DNA from: Toxonevra muliebris | Lineage: Eukaryota; Arthropoda; Insecta; Diptera; Pallopteridae | DNA: 64,000 nucleotides | Assembly (NCBI GenBank): GCA_963691655.1 | Contig: OY829328.1 | Span: 77,194,400 to 77,258,399, forward strand | Reading direction: 5' to 3' | Shown here: piece by piece, positions 34,855 through 46,560 of the stretch | How positions within the stretch are numbered: the stretch's first letter is position 1 | Layout of the letters: the number at the start of each line of letters is the position of its first letter | Notes under the pieces: generated by a model | Databases searched by the model: none | What the model saw: only the letters and a program-made list of their open reading frames with translations | What the model was told of the DNA's origin: nothing | Position numbers and translations under genes: made by a program

Positions 34855-35515
34855 CTGAAATGGGAAATAAATTGAAATCACGATTAGTTTTAAGATATTT
34901 TTTAAGTAGGTAAAGAAAATGTTAGAAAATGATTTTAAAAATCTTAAAAAAAAATTAACTTAATAGCCACGTACTTCCAAATGTTCTCGAGAGTTATGGA
35001 TTTTTGATTTCATTAGAAATCAGGATGATCTGGTTGTATTCGAGTGAAAGATTCTCCATAAAATCAACGATACTCTGCATGAAAGGAGGACCACTGAACC
35101 TTTGTATATATAGAACTTCCTACTGTTCTAAAAGGTTCAAGTTTTTTTTTCGGTTTAATTAGAAATGAAACTATCCTGAGAATATTCGTAAAATTTACCG
35201 CCCTTTGCCATATATCGTTTACTATCGTGTCTGATTGAATTGCATGAGTTTTCGTACAACTTTGGCAAAGGTTTCGCCGAACTTTTGAACGAAAACTCTT
35301 CAGCAAAGAAGGTTGCCGTTGAATGTAGGCGAAAAAAAGGCCTGAAGAAAAAGTAATCTATATTTGACGTGTAAACATCTATAGCGAAAGCATGAACAAA
35401 TTTTATATGGAACTGAAATGACAGATTATTTCATCCCATTCCTAAAAGCTCGCTGTATTTTTTTATCTTATGCCTGAAAGTTCACTATTCTAATATAAAA
35501 TCACACTTTACAGGG
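34855..35515. other. Dyb 5' intron sequence, no further feature
   Basis: An acceptor (TTTCAG at 34855-34860 on the minus strand) ends an intron that continues into this AT-rich stretch. The matching 5' non-coding exon was not located and may lie anywhere to the right or outside the window. Confidence 0.5.
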
Positions 35516-36940
35516 TGGTACGAAAAATTGACAGGCACGAAATTACTTTATTTAAGGTATTTATAGAGTGACAGCCACTTTAATTACATAACAGGTGTAT
35601 AAATATGAAGTGCGGTTTTGACAGATGGCATAGCTATCGGTGTGGTTTGTGTCGAGGATAATTAATATGGCGTTTTGGAGAATAGACGTTTGTTATTAAG
35701 ATCCAGAACAAGCAAAATTTTTCTTTCGCTTTTTAAAATGTCAAATTTTGTACCAGAAAAAGAAGTTTTGCGAGGAATTTTAGTCATCTTCTTTCATTTG
35801 AAGAAAACGGCTGCTGAAGGCTATAGATTATTGGTAGAGGACCATCGAAAAAATTCAAAGATGGGAGCTTTGAACTGTTAAAATCTGGTAAAACGAATAA
35901 TTTTCATAATTTTACAAAAGTGTTTTACTATAGCTGAAAATGTCGAATTTCGTGACAACAAAACAACATTTGGGGGAAGTTTTCATTTGCTTCTTCCATT
36001 TAAAGAAAAACGCAACTGAAGCACATCTTTTACTCATTGAAGCTTATCCTGACTGTGCTATAGACGTTAGAATGTGTCAGGTGTGATTTTGATGTTGAAG
36101 ACAGGGAACGTTCAGGAGGCCCGAAAAAGTTCGAAGATGAAGAATTGAAGGCATAACTCGAAGAAGATTCATGTCAAACGTAACAAGAACTTGCAGAATC
36201 TTTAGGAGTTGATCAATCAACCATTTCTAAACGATTAAAAGCATTCGTCGAACGAAGATTTTTCACATGTGAACTGCTGATTTAACGACAGAAAAGAAAG
36301 GGTTTTCTGCATCGTTTTGTGACTGGCGATGAAAAGTGGATACGTTACGATAACCCAAAGCGTAAAAAATCATGGGTACCACCCGGACATGCATCAACAT
36401 CCACGGATCCAAGCTCATCCTGTGTATTTGGTGGGATATGAAAGGTGCCGTGCATTATGAGCTGTTGAAACCGAATGAAACGATCATTGGCGATCCCTAC
36501 CGACTACAATTGATACGTTTGAGCCGAGCATTAAAGGATAAGAGGCCAGAATATGAGAATAGATACGACGAAGTTATTCTTCAGCACGACAATGCTCGGC
36601 CGCATGTTGCAAGGCAAGTAAAAACATACTTGGAAACGCTGAAATGGAAAGTGCTACCCCACCCGCGTTATCTCCAGACATTGCTCTTTCTGATTACCAC
36701 TTGCTCCGATCGATGACACATGGCCTGGCTGAACAGCACTGACACTTCCGTTCTTTCGAAGAACTCAAAAAATGGGTCGATTCGTGGATAGCCTCAAAAG
36801 ATGAGGAGTTCTTTCGACTCGGAATCCGTATGCTACCAGAAAGATGGGGAAAGGTTGTGGCTAACGATGGACAATACTTTAAAGAATAAATTTATAATCA
36901 CTTTTCACAATAAATGTCCAAATTACGAAAAATACGAGTT
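35516..36940 (+). mobile_element. mariner transposon with duplicated N-terminus, decayed
   Basis: The left end is probably near the TA before CAGGGTGGTACGAAAAATTG (35511). The right end is near 36940 and is uncertain. The plus strand carries a broken mariner transposase close to the mauritiana/mellifera groups. N-terminal helix-turn-helix starts occur twice, at about 35738 and 35938. The element then carries VTGDEKWIRYDNPKRKKSWV, VILQHDNARPH and, after a one-base shift, SPDIALSDYHLL. All three catalytic aspartates (D,D34D) can be seen, but stops and shifts break the frame. Confidence 0.88.
35738..36889 (+). pseudogene. mariner transposase pseudogene
   Basis: Two homologous starts lie 200 bp apart: MSNFVPEKEVLRGILVIFFH and MSNFVTTKQHLGEVFICFFH. 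The first is cut short by an internal deletion, jumping to a KKFKDG-like segment. The second continues through ELAESLGVDQSTISKRLKAF to the catalytic domain and ends LPERWGKVVANDGQYFKE at 36889. In-frame stops lie in the N-terminal third and at least one frameshift lies near 36670. Confidence 0.85.
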
Positions 36941-39134
36941 TATACATTCATTCGATCTCACTCCTTATAGAAAAGCACAGCGTTGCATTTTAAACTACCA
37001 AAATAAAGCTTTTTAAGAATATGTGAATTATAATGGCGTCATGGACAAAAGTAACTTATGCTCATGCATGTTCACGTGGGAATTATGGACATTAAATCAC
37101 GCTCACGCATGCTCACGTGGAAATTATGTCACGTTCACGAGTGTCACGTAAAACTCACTTCTCTAGAAGGAGAATAAAATCTTCAATAAATTACCAGTAG
37201 CTGTTTTGAAGAAACAGACAGTGATTTGACAGTAAAATGTCCTTAAATGAGACATTCTCGACACAATAACAATAAATATGTAAGTATATCAAAATAATAT
37301 TTAAGTACACATGTATAGTTAACACTTAAAATAAAAATTAAACAGAAAGAATTCCAAACAAAATATTTCTACTATAGTATAAGAATATCTGAAAATTGTA
37401 AGCCATGATAAGGAAATAACTGCAATATATTCATCGTCATCATCATCACCCTCATCGCCATCACTAGAATCAACCAACTTCAAGAATGTACAAGATAAAA
37501 TAAAAAGAAAAAGTATACACAATTTATGGTACATAAAATGAAAACGAAAACAATCATCATTTTCATATCTGACATCATCTACAATAAGAACAAGTACAAG
37601 AAATATAACTGAATATATACATACACACACACAAACACAGGATATCATGATATGTGCGGCTGCTCATAGGACACACGCTGCTATTGCCTCTGAAATGATG
37701 TTGCGACAAAGCGCGCTACCCCATCACCACAAAATGATTCATTCATTCATACATCCATCCAGCATTAAATTTAACAAATATTTGCGCATAAAAATATGCA
37801 AGAATTCTCACTTCATTGCAACTGGAAATACACATACACACACATACATACAAACACATATTTGTATTAAATACATGAAAACTCCAGAACAGTCAGCACC
37901 ACAATAAAAAAGTGTTGAGCTGATGTGTTGTCGTTATAGCGTTGAAGCGTTGTAAGCGTCAGCGTCAGCGCTTCAACGTTCATTGTGTTGAGTGGCATTT
38001 CCTGCAAACATTTTCCTGAATAAACTATTTCATAGACGCTTTTACATTCGTTCGCATTTTCAGTCTAGTGTATGTTTGCAATCTAAGCGATTTACATTTT
38101 CAACTCGTTCACTTAAATCTTTTTGTATTAGTTATGTGTGTATGTATGTGTGCATGCATCATATTTAATGGTGTTAGCTTAAGTTCTAACGTTGTAACTG
38201 GGGATACCTTTATACTATTGTAGAGAAATACTTATGTATGTATGTATGGTTGTTATACAGCTCAGATAAAAACTAGTAATTGAAAATCTCTAGATTGCAA
38301 AATATTTTACATCGATTGTTTACTTTACATATTTAGCTAAAATATTCTAAAGCTACTTTGCTTTACTCTACATTTGCATAAAACTTAATTTTAGCAATTA
38401 TTGTTAAAAATTAAATGTGATGAGAAAGTGCAAACATTTCCATTTCTAATTTTCATCAGCTAAAATGTTACGAATTTTTATTCCTAACGAATACATGACT
38501 AGCATCAATTCTGAACTAGGTAAAAGTATCAAACACTTAAAAGTACCCTTGACTGAAGAAGAGAACAATTATTTTACAGTAAAGCATAGCTCTGAGCCCT
38601 GACACATTTAAATCTAATCGCACTCTATACAATTTATCACTGGATCGAATTTTCAACTGTTGTCGTAGAATTGTTGGTACTACCCACAATTCTACGCCCA
38701 TCTAGGGCTTGTCAATATTTGACGAACTCTCTTGTTGCCTTCTACCTCTTATGGGGCATAAAGTAACGATAAACTTTTTCTATTTACTTTTATCTGTTGC
38801 TAGGGCTTTTAGCTGGATCGATAGAGCTACTTCAGCCAATGCTGTTGACCACCATTTTGGTGATGGTCTTCCAATTCTACGTGGGTCTAGAGAATTTCAT
38901 AAGAATGTCTGTTTACAAGTTTATCGTTTGGTTTCCTCAATGTAAGAGTTTGGTGTTAGTACTTGATAGGAAGCAGATATCATCAGAATAATCTAGGTGA
39001 CCAAAAGCGATGTTATCCGGACGGGTCAATTGATCATCGGTCACGCCACTTTTCATGCCTTTTTTTTTTTTTGATTTCTCAAATCTCTGATTAAAGTATG
39101 TTATGCTGATGGTAATTTCATCCCTGATCATTAG
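36941..39134. other. non-coding DNA with E-box pair and hairpins
   Basis: A duplicated ~35-bp block with CACGTG E-boxes lies at 37037-37147. A GTTGAAGCG / CGCTTCAAC hairpin lies at 37939-37977. An inverted GTAGAATTGT / ACAATTCTAC lies at 38664-38696. Microsatellites occur near 37830 and 38130-38250. No exon was recognised. Confidence 0.5.
37037..37147. promoter_or_regulatory. duplicated E-box (CACGTG) block
   Basis: GCTCATGCATGTTCACGTGG and GCTCACGCATGCTCACGTGG are followed by nearly the same GAAATTATG, about 50 bp apart. Two further TCACGT half-matches (GTCACGTTCACGAG, TGTCACGTAAAA) follow. CACGTG is bound by bHLH factors. Function is not shown by sequence. Confidence 0.4.
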
Positions 39135-39135
39135 T

Positions 39136-39291
39136 AACGGTGTGAAGATAGCCAGGCGTGGCTATCATAGCAAATACACAAACCACAAAATGTAAAAATT
39201 TCTATGTTAACTTAACATAAAAAATGTTAACCAAAAAATGTAATGTTAAGCAGAATAAAGAATATTCTTTCGTGGCTATCTTCACACCGTT
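39136..39291. mobile_element. 156-bp hAT-type MITE
   Basis: Perfect terminal inverted repeats AACGGTGTGAAGATAGCCA and TGGCTATCTTCACACCGTT are flanked by ATCATTAG copies. This gives a 7-8-bp target duplication; the exact end is ambiguous because of a shared T/A. Confidence 0.85.
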
Positions 39292-39440
39292 ATCATTAGT
39301 ACGCTTTTTGTATACTTTTAGTACGTATTTCGTACTTTTTTATTTATACTTTTATTTATTTCATAATTTATACCTTTCACAATGTAACACTGACTTGATT
39401 TCGATATGAAAAAAAGAATCATTTGGTGATCAGGCCGTGC

Positions 39441-40171
39441 TGGTCAAGGCGTATTTAAAATGGTGGTACAATAAGCACAACAAGGCAATAACAACACACT
39501 GTTTTGTTGTTGCTAAGACCTAGATATGTATGTAAAAAATACAAGAACAAATGTATGGGGAACAAACAAAATGTAAACAAAGAGTTTGACAGTTCTGAGT
39601 TTTTCATAGAAAAAAATTAAAGATGTGGCAGAGAGAGTTGACGCTGGTATCACATGTTATATTTCTGCCATATTGTACTCTTTCGCTCTCTCTCTCTCTC
39701 TCTCAATCTTTTTGAACTGAAACTTCTTTACCCCCCGACTCCACGAGCAATAATTCTTTGCATGAAATTAAAAACTTGTTGTTGTTTCCCGTACAAAATA
39801 CAAAAATGGTGTTTGTTGTTTTTTCATACGTCCTGCTAACAGAAATAATTTGGTTTTTTGATTTCGGATGAATCTATCATATCATGAATTATTCTGAAAC
39901 CGCAAAGGAAACTTTGCTGAGGGGTCGCAGGAAATGAGGCCCAAATAAAAGTCCAAAGCAAAGCGTATTTAACAGTGAAGTCAACTCAGAGTGTAAAAGT
40001 TATAGTGTTAAACAACAGCTTCTGTTGTGAATATTTAAAATTTGAATTTTGGCACTTTACTCTTGTTTATTTACATTTTGCACTATTTTTACACTACGAA
40101 ATTTGACTCTTCATCAAATAAAATGAGAGAGTTCTCAGAAATGACTTCACCCTGTTAAATACGCCTTGGTC
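39441..40171. mobile_element. TIR element with internal end copy (GGCGTATTTAA family)
   Basis: GGTCAAGGCGTATTTAA at 39441 and the complement of TTAAATACGCCTTGGTCC at 40155-40171 form inverted ends. A third copy of the end, GCGTATTTAACAGTGAAGTC, starts at 39963 and pairs closely with the right end (TGACTTCACCCTGTTAAATA). The result is a nested or smaller 200-bp version inside. No transposase is seen. Confidence 0.55.
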
Positions 40172-40417
40172 CTAAGGTTGAATTTTCAAAATTTTGAAAT
40201 GAAAATTTCACAAAATATTTGTCAAACGTTTGATATGTATGTTGAAAAGTTTGAATAAAATATTTCATTTATTATATTAGAAAAAAATGTGAGAAAACAT
40301 GTTTTTTTTTTAGTCTTCCACATACTGCCCATCACCGCATTCATTCGCCCTATATTACAAGTGATATTTCAACGACTTGGATTTATCTCCTCTGAGAAAC
40401 TTCAAACTCTCCGAGTC

Positions 40418-40736
40418 AAGGTGAATTTATACCAGGTGAAATTACCAGCAACTCATTCTTCTTCTTTTTTCGTGGTCAATATCATAGGCTGCCAAGATCA
40501 TTGTTTACTTTTGATTTATTATTTTTGTTTGTTCTCCATTTTTATATTCTATTCACGCCGCCATTGTGGCCGCAACAACAAAAATGTGTTGTTATTATTT
40601 TGTTGTACGGCTGATTTTGACATTTTTTGAAATCTGACGCAACAACAAAGATGTGTTGTTTTTGCTATGGTGAAATTGTTGTAATGATGATATCACCATG
40701 GCCCGAGTTTTTTCTTTTTCAATATAATTTCACCTT
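40418..40736. mobile_element. MITE-like repeat, copy 1 (AAGGTGAATTTATACC family)
   Basis: It starts AAGGTGAATTTATACCAGGT and ends with AATTTCACCTT, a short inverted end. The interior (GCCGCAACAACAAAAATGTG, TTGTTATTATTTTGTTG) is shared with 44427-44714 at high identity. Confidence 0.7.
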
Positions 40737-40749
40737 CATAATTTTTAAT

Positions 40750-41873
40750 GCGAATTCACCGATCGAGTGCTCTCCTTAATTGAGAGCACGGTTGCCACTT
40801 TGGTACAATTCTACCAAAACTGGTACATTTTTTTCTATTTTTCTGCGTTTAGTACATTGGTACATGTTTTTGAATTTAATACATTCTGTGGGCAAAGTTA
40901 GCTTTTATAATAATTAAGAATTGTAAACTTATGTTCAAAATATTTTTTGTTGAAAAAGGTAAAATTTAAATACACATATATATAGTATATAATGCTTTCA
41001 AAAAAAATTGTGTGTCGGACGTTGAGAGTCTCATTATATCTAGTCGGCCAAAAACTATTTTGAAAATACAAAATATATTTCAATTAGTGTGTTACTTTTT
41101 ATAAAGGATGTAGTCTGGTGTCCCGACCTAATTTTTAAGGTTATTTCTGGAATTTTTTGCATGTGTTTTTTACGGCCAAAGTGGGCACCTAAAAAAAGGT
41201 GTGGGGCTAGCCCGGTTGATTACAGTATTTAAAGTCTTCTTAAACAAAAATTTTGAATAGATTATTGTTCTGTAATTCTATCAGGTAGAAGATTTGGATT
41301 CAAAAATAACAAAATGGCGGACTTCCGACATTTTTTTTTTTTTAAATCGCGTAGTTTTTTGCTGAAAATCGTTGTAAAAATAGGAAATAATGATTAAAAA
41401 TAAATAATTCTACTACCTGCGAAAGCCATTGGCGTGTAAAAAAACACATTAAAAGTTCAGCCCAATCGGTTCAATAGAATTCTCTCAGACCCCTGAGTCG
41501 GTCAATAAAACGTTGTTTCGAGAAAAACGCTTTTTAAGTTATAACAACAGGCGCCCTCGACTATGAGCAATAACTTCGATAATATTTTGAGTTTCGGTTT
41601 AAAATTTTTACAGTATACTTTCAATATATTGTAATTTCGAAATGGATTTAAAAAAATAATCGATTTTTTGAAACTCGAACACCAGACTACATCTTTAATA
41701 AATAACTATTAATGTTATTTATTATATTGGTACATTTTCCCCCCATTTGGTACATTTTTTTTGTAAATATTCGTACAAAATAAAATGAGTAAGTGGCAAC
41801 CGTGGTTGAGAGTGTATAAACTTCATATAAAAAAAGCGAAAAGAGAGAGCGGCACTCGGTCGATGATTTCGCC
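40750..41873. repeat. MITE split by a hAT-type insertion
   Basis: GCGAATTCACCGATCGAGTG at 40751 pairs with the complement of CACTCGGTCGATGATTTCGC at 41853-41872. The original element was only ~110 bp; the 1018-bp hAT-type element at 40787-41804 is inserted into it. Relatives lie at 3.74 and 7.5 kb. Confidence 0.65.
40787..41804. mobile_element. hAT-type non-autonomous element (1018 bp)
   Basis: CACGGTTGCCACTT and AAGTGGCAACCGTG ends are flanked by ATTGAGAG (40779-40786) and GTTGAGAG (41805-41812), an 8-bp duplication with one change. The first ~150 and last ~90 bp match the 26514-27013 copy. The centre is different and longer. No transposase was recognised. Confidence 0.85.
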
Positions 41874-44426
41874 TTAAACCAGTTAAGTCGACTAAATCTT
41901 CAAAGCTCAAACCTTTTCACTTAAAAGTTCAGGAATCTCATTTCTATAGATAGTAAAATACTTAAAAAAAAACTTTAAGTCTGCGAGCATAGAAATCAGC
42001 AGTCCATGTCAAAGAGAGAGAAAAAGAGAAAATTCCGTAAATGTAATTGCCAATATTTTTGCAAATTTGATAATTTGATTGAATTTCACATAATGAAACT
42101 CTTCAAAATTAACAAAATTTATCCTTAAAAAAAAAAAAGAAAAAAGATGTGCATAGTTATATGTAGCTATGATGTACGCTCTTACTTTAATGAAGTACTT
42201 TTCAATTCTAGTCCTATTCTACCTAATTTTTTTTTCCTTTTTTGCACAACAAAAGATATGTAGGTTATCTTTATCATAATGTAAGTATGTAAGTAAGTAC
42301 GGGTATATGTGCATACATTGTATGTGAGTACATATGCATGTTTATATGTATGTAAAAGAGATTTACAAAGAAAATTTTTATATATAGCTGTGCCAATCAA
42401 CCTGCTGCTGTTGTACCAACTGACCTAAAAAAAAAATTTTTTTTTTTTTTTGCTCCATACAGCTAAATACTATCAACATTTTTTGTGATGCTACATACAC
42501 ACACATACACACATCTCCTACATAAAACTACCACAAACACACTAACTACTTACATAGATACTACTACTACTACTACAAGAATAGTATTCTTCATTATAAA
42601 AATTGTGATTATGATGATATGCTGTGACGTTTAATAAGTAAAGCTGCAGTTAATTGATGACGTTGTAGTTAGTGTTGAAGTATTATTACTTTACTTTACT
42701 ATACTGCCATTGCAAATGAATTGCATTGCATCTGAAGTAGAAAAAGATATCCATGATCCTATAAATTTATGCATCCATGTGTGTATAACTATTTTCTAAA
42801 AATACATAATACAAACATTTATGTGAACAATGTATGGTGTATGCACTTTATACTTAGGAGATTTCTATTGTTAGGCTCATACATATTTATTCATTTAACA
42901 CAATGCAATCTTGTTTTATTTTTCCTCTTTTATACTGCTACTAGTCTACTTAATCTGACTTATTTATTATGGGAAAATTCATAGAATTTAAAGTCAATTA
43001 TGCGAATATACCAGAATATAAATAATGAAAATTTTCAATGCAATATAAAAAAGAAGTAATAGGTAGCAGATGGGAGAACTAGAAGGCTTCAATGGGGGAG
43101 GAACTGAGATTCGAAAATTTATTAAAATTAGTTTACGTTATGGGATAAGAGTCAGTTGCGCTCTTCCCGCGCATTTTGTATTTTGTACAAGGATTACGAT
43201 TTTTTGATCTTCATCTACACTAGATCTATCTGATTAACTGATAGTAATTATTATGCATTGCCAAAAGTTAGATATATAATTAAATTGAAATAGAAATACA
43301 ATTAAAAATAATTTTTTTTTTTTTTTTTTTGTAAAGGCAAGAGGACATCCCTATGAACGCAAAGCTTTGTGTTGTTTACGAAAGCCAAATAGGTAAGAGG
43401 GCATGATCTTGCTGGAAATCGAACCTTGAGACAGAAGCCTGCTCAGTTACAGCCCCACCTGAATAGTAATAAAGTTTATTTCCAAGATCACATTGAGGTC
43501 GCTAATTACGAATATGTAGTCCATTTTTGGAAGGACAAAATGATTGATCCGAAATGGCGGGCCACTTAGTTTAAAACTGCATATATTCCCATGAAAGTCA
43601 GCACATGGGCGTTTTTAAGGTCGCTGATTACGAATATGAAGTCCGATTTTGGGAAGACAAAATGACAGATCCAAAATACTTCTATGTATAAAATTTTGAT
43701 ACCATACCGCAAATGGTTTCTGAGATATCTTATAATGAATATTCAGGTTATTTGAGAGGCACCACGTACCCTTTTTCAAAACCATCTACATTTTTTCTTT
43801 TTTTTTTTCAGCCAACCTTGTTATACCAAATCTCAGTACTGGCTCCGGAGATATACCCAAAAAAAAGTATTAAGGTTGTATGGGAGGAGCCACCCCTAAT
43901 TGAAATTTAGATCTGAAATTCCTCTTAAAAACCCCGGCATTGAGAAATTATATTTCCAAAATGAAATATTGCAAAATTAATATTCAGATTATATGGGAGA
44001 TATCACGCCTTCTTTTCCAACCCCATCCACATTTTTTCTGTGGTATGATTTTATCAACTTATGTCTAAACCTGAAATTTCATTACTGTACTGTAAATGAT
44101 ACCGGATATATACCTAAAAAAAAGGCATATGATTTGTATGGGAAGTGCCACGCCTACCTGTAGTTAGGAACTCAGACCAAGCCTATCACATACCCATGTC
44201 AATCTGTGCTGAGATTTTGAAGAAAAAAGTGGCGAACGCGTCTTCGTGAAGGTTTATTCTGACCTGAGATAACTGTAAATATCTGAATGGGAACTGATTG
44301 TACTTTTGTGACATTACACAGTGGTGCCACCTGGGTAGCTTATTTGGTAAATTGATCTCAGTGCAGCGCCCACAAATTCACCTCAAATCGGTTAGAAAAT
44401 TTGACGACGAAAGCACAAGTTGAAAC
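41874..44426. other. intergenic or intronic repeats, no exon recognised
   Basis: It holds microsatellites (42270-42350, 42490-42580), a tRNA-like SINE fragment (43312-43460), a diverged direct repeat of ~60 bp at 43495-43556 and 43617-43676 (GTCGCTRATTACGAATATG), and repeated GTATGGGAGG...CCACGCC motifs at 43.75-44.16 kb. Confidence 0.5.
43312..43460 (-). repeat. tRNA-derived SINE-like fragment
   Basis: On the minus strand, GGGGCTGTAACTGAGCAGG resembles an A box and GGTTCGATTTCC (complement of 43414-43425) a B box. The T run at 43312-43331 would be the 3' A-tail. There is no intact tRNA fold. Confidence 0.45.
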
Positions 44427-44714
44427 AAGGTGAATTTATACCAGGTGAAGTTACCAGTCTTCTTCTTTTTTCGTAGTCAATATCATAGGCTGTCAAAATC
44501 ATTGTTTACTTTTGATTGTTTGTTTACGTATATTCTCCATTTTTACATTCTCTTCACGACGCCATTATGGCCGCAACAACAAAAATGTGTTGTTATTATT
44601 TTGTTGTAGGTTGATTTTGAAATTTTATGATATTTGACGCAACAACAAAGTTGTGTTGTTTTTGCCACGATGAAAATGTTGTAATCTTGCTATCACTTTA
44701 TACATGATTTCACC
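44427..44714. mobile_element. MITE-like repeat, copy 2 (AAGGTGAATTTATACC family)
   Basis: It shares the AAGGTGAATTTATACCAGGT start and ~280 bp of interior with 40418-40736. It ends at TGATTTCACC with a degraded right end. Confidence 0.7.
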
Positions 44715-45135
44715 ATGAGTTGAAATTTTTCTTATTAGAGAATTTTGACCTAAGAAAAATGTCACAAAAAAATGATGCACCTTTTCTAAAGCGTACAAAT
44801 AAAAACAAAGAAAAAGATAACAACCCTGTTTTTAAGTATCACCAATTACTGTAAGGTTCAGAGATAATCTACAGATATCTGTAAAATTTACGTAAATTGG
44901 TAAAGGTTCAAGTTTCGAATTAAACTTTTAACCATTTTTTTTTTTTACGAATTTTAAGTACAATTTTCCTGAATATCTTTTAAGTTCAACTTGACCTTAA
45001 AAAAGAGAAAAACATTATCGTCATGAAAGTATTAGTTCGGAAAAATTACATCAAACAGAATTTTTTTGCTAGTGCCACCGAATATCATTTCCTTTTTTTA
45101 TAAATATGTTTCTATATTTAATTTGGACAGTCTTA

Positions 45136-45415
45136 AGGCTTTGGCACATAGAGTCCATTGTGTACGTGAGAACAAAGTATACAACTGACAACTACTTTTA
45201 TATAAAATATATGAAATCGTATGTAGTGTGGCCCATACACAACGTACACGTTGAAGTAACGTAAAAAGTTGGGCAACTCTCAACTTTGCCGTACGTTGAG
45301 AGCGTTACGTTTCCGTTGGCAACGTATACATTGTGTCACCTCTCTCCTTCGCTTACTTCGTGTCAGTTGTATACTTCGCTCTCACGTACACAACGGACTC
45401 TATGTGCCAGAGCCT
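45136..45415. mobile_element. 280-bp MITE with long terminal inverted repeats (PIF/Harbinger-like)
   Basis: The arms AGGCTTTGGCACATAGAGTC and, in reverse, AGGCTCTGGCACATAGAGTC extend at least 55 bp with few mismatches. TTA flanks both sides (45133-45135 and 45416-45418), the target preference of PIF/Harbinger elements. Confidence 0.82.
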
Positions 45416-45418
45416 TTA

Positions 45419-46560
45419 GACTTGACAAGGTTCTTCGAAGAAAATCTCTTGAAATTAAAGAAATTTTTTTAGGTTAAAAGCGGGGGGATTTCATTGGATT
45501 GGAAGACAATAAGTAAAATCGATGGCCGTCGAGTGAGGCCATATTTACCGCTACTTCTTAAACCACCACAAACCGCCTTTTTAATATAAAATATTGATTA
45601 GAGATTTTCTTAAAGCATGAATTGACGAATTACATCATTTTTTCTGAAATTTATTACAATATTGTTTAAAGATTTAGGTAATAAACTTTATAGATATATA
45701 AAAAATATTGACTATAAATACTTTATGGGTATAATAAATATTATGTATTCCAACAATAAGCTACTTAACATATTTGAAAAAAAAAAAAAATATTTTATAC
45801 TTTTATACTTTCGTTATTATGCGAAGTTTCAATAATGCTACAGCAGTCAGCAGCGTAAGGTAAAAATAAAGAAAAACACAAAAATAATTATCCTTCAGAA
45901 TGAGGGCGCTTCTGGTTGCTTCTACTTCTGGTGCTTCTACCATTTCTGGTGCTGATGATAATGTTGTTTTAGTTGTTGCTGCTGCTGCTGCTGCTGTTCC
46001 TATTTGCCTAAGAAAACCACATCGGCAAAATGCACTTTTAAACACAAAGTGTTCCAAAGTGTTCCTTTAAATGTAGTACAAAACGAACTCAAAAACAGAA
46101 ATGAAAGGTAAAAAAGAAAGGAAACAAGAATGTGAGAGCGAAAGAGAGATGAGAAGAAAAGGTAGTAAAGAAATGGAGCACCACTCTAACGAAATGTAAT
46201 ACTTGAAAACTGAAGAGAAGAAGAAGACGACGAAGAAAAATAGATATGGTTCTTAGAAGTAGTTGCGCTTTTGCATTCCATTAAATTACACTTAAAAACA
46301 ATATATAGCAGCAGCAGCAAAAAACAAATATAAAGAAGAGAAAACTTCCATTACTTAAGTTGGAGACAGCATATCGGGATATGTGTGCTTGATGCTTGTG
46401 GGATATGAACTTTCAAGAAGATATTTTTGAAGTTTTTGATGACATAATAAATTACTTTTGAATACTACTGAAATTGTCTATGTATATTAGAGTGGGTCGA
46501 TTTTGTAATCCACATCATGAAAGCGTTATTAGAGAAGAGGGGGTACATACAAGATGATTG
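45419..46560. other. non-coding DNA with CAG/GAA-rich stretch
   Basis: A CAG/GCA run at about 45976-46000 gives a short minus-strand frame with poly-Ala. 46080-46260 is purine-rich. There is no convincing splice structure around either. Confidence 0.5.

Noticed and set aside
37939..37977. Replication-origin or riboswitch-like hairpin
   Set aside because: A 9-bp stem with a repeated GCGTCA loop is visible, but such hairpins are common and nothing ties it to a function.
45803..46057. Minus-strand frame with poly-Ala as a host exon
   Set aside because: The frame is a CAG-type repeat in three-base register. No donor or acceptor of matching phase was found at its edges.
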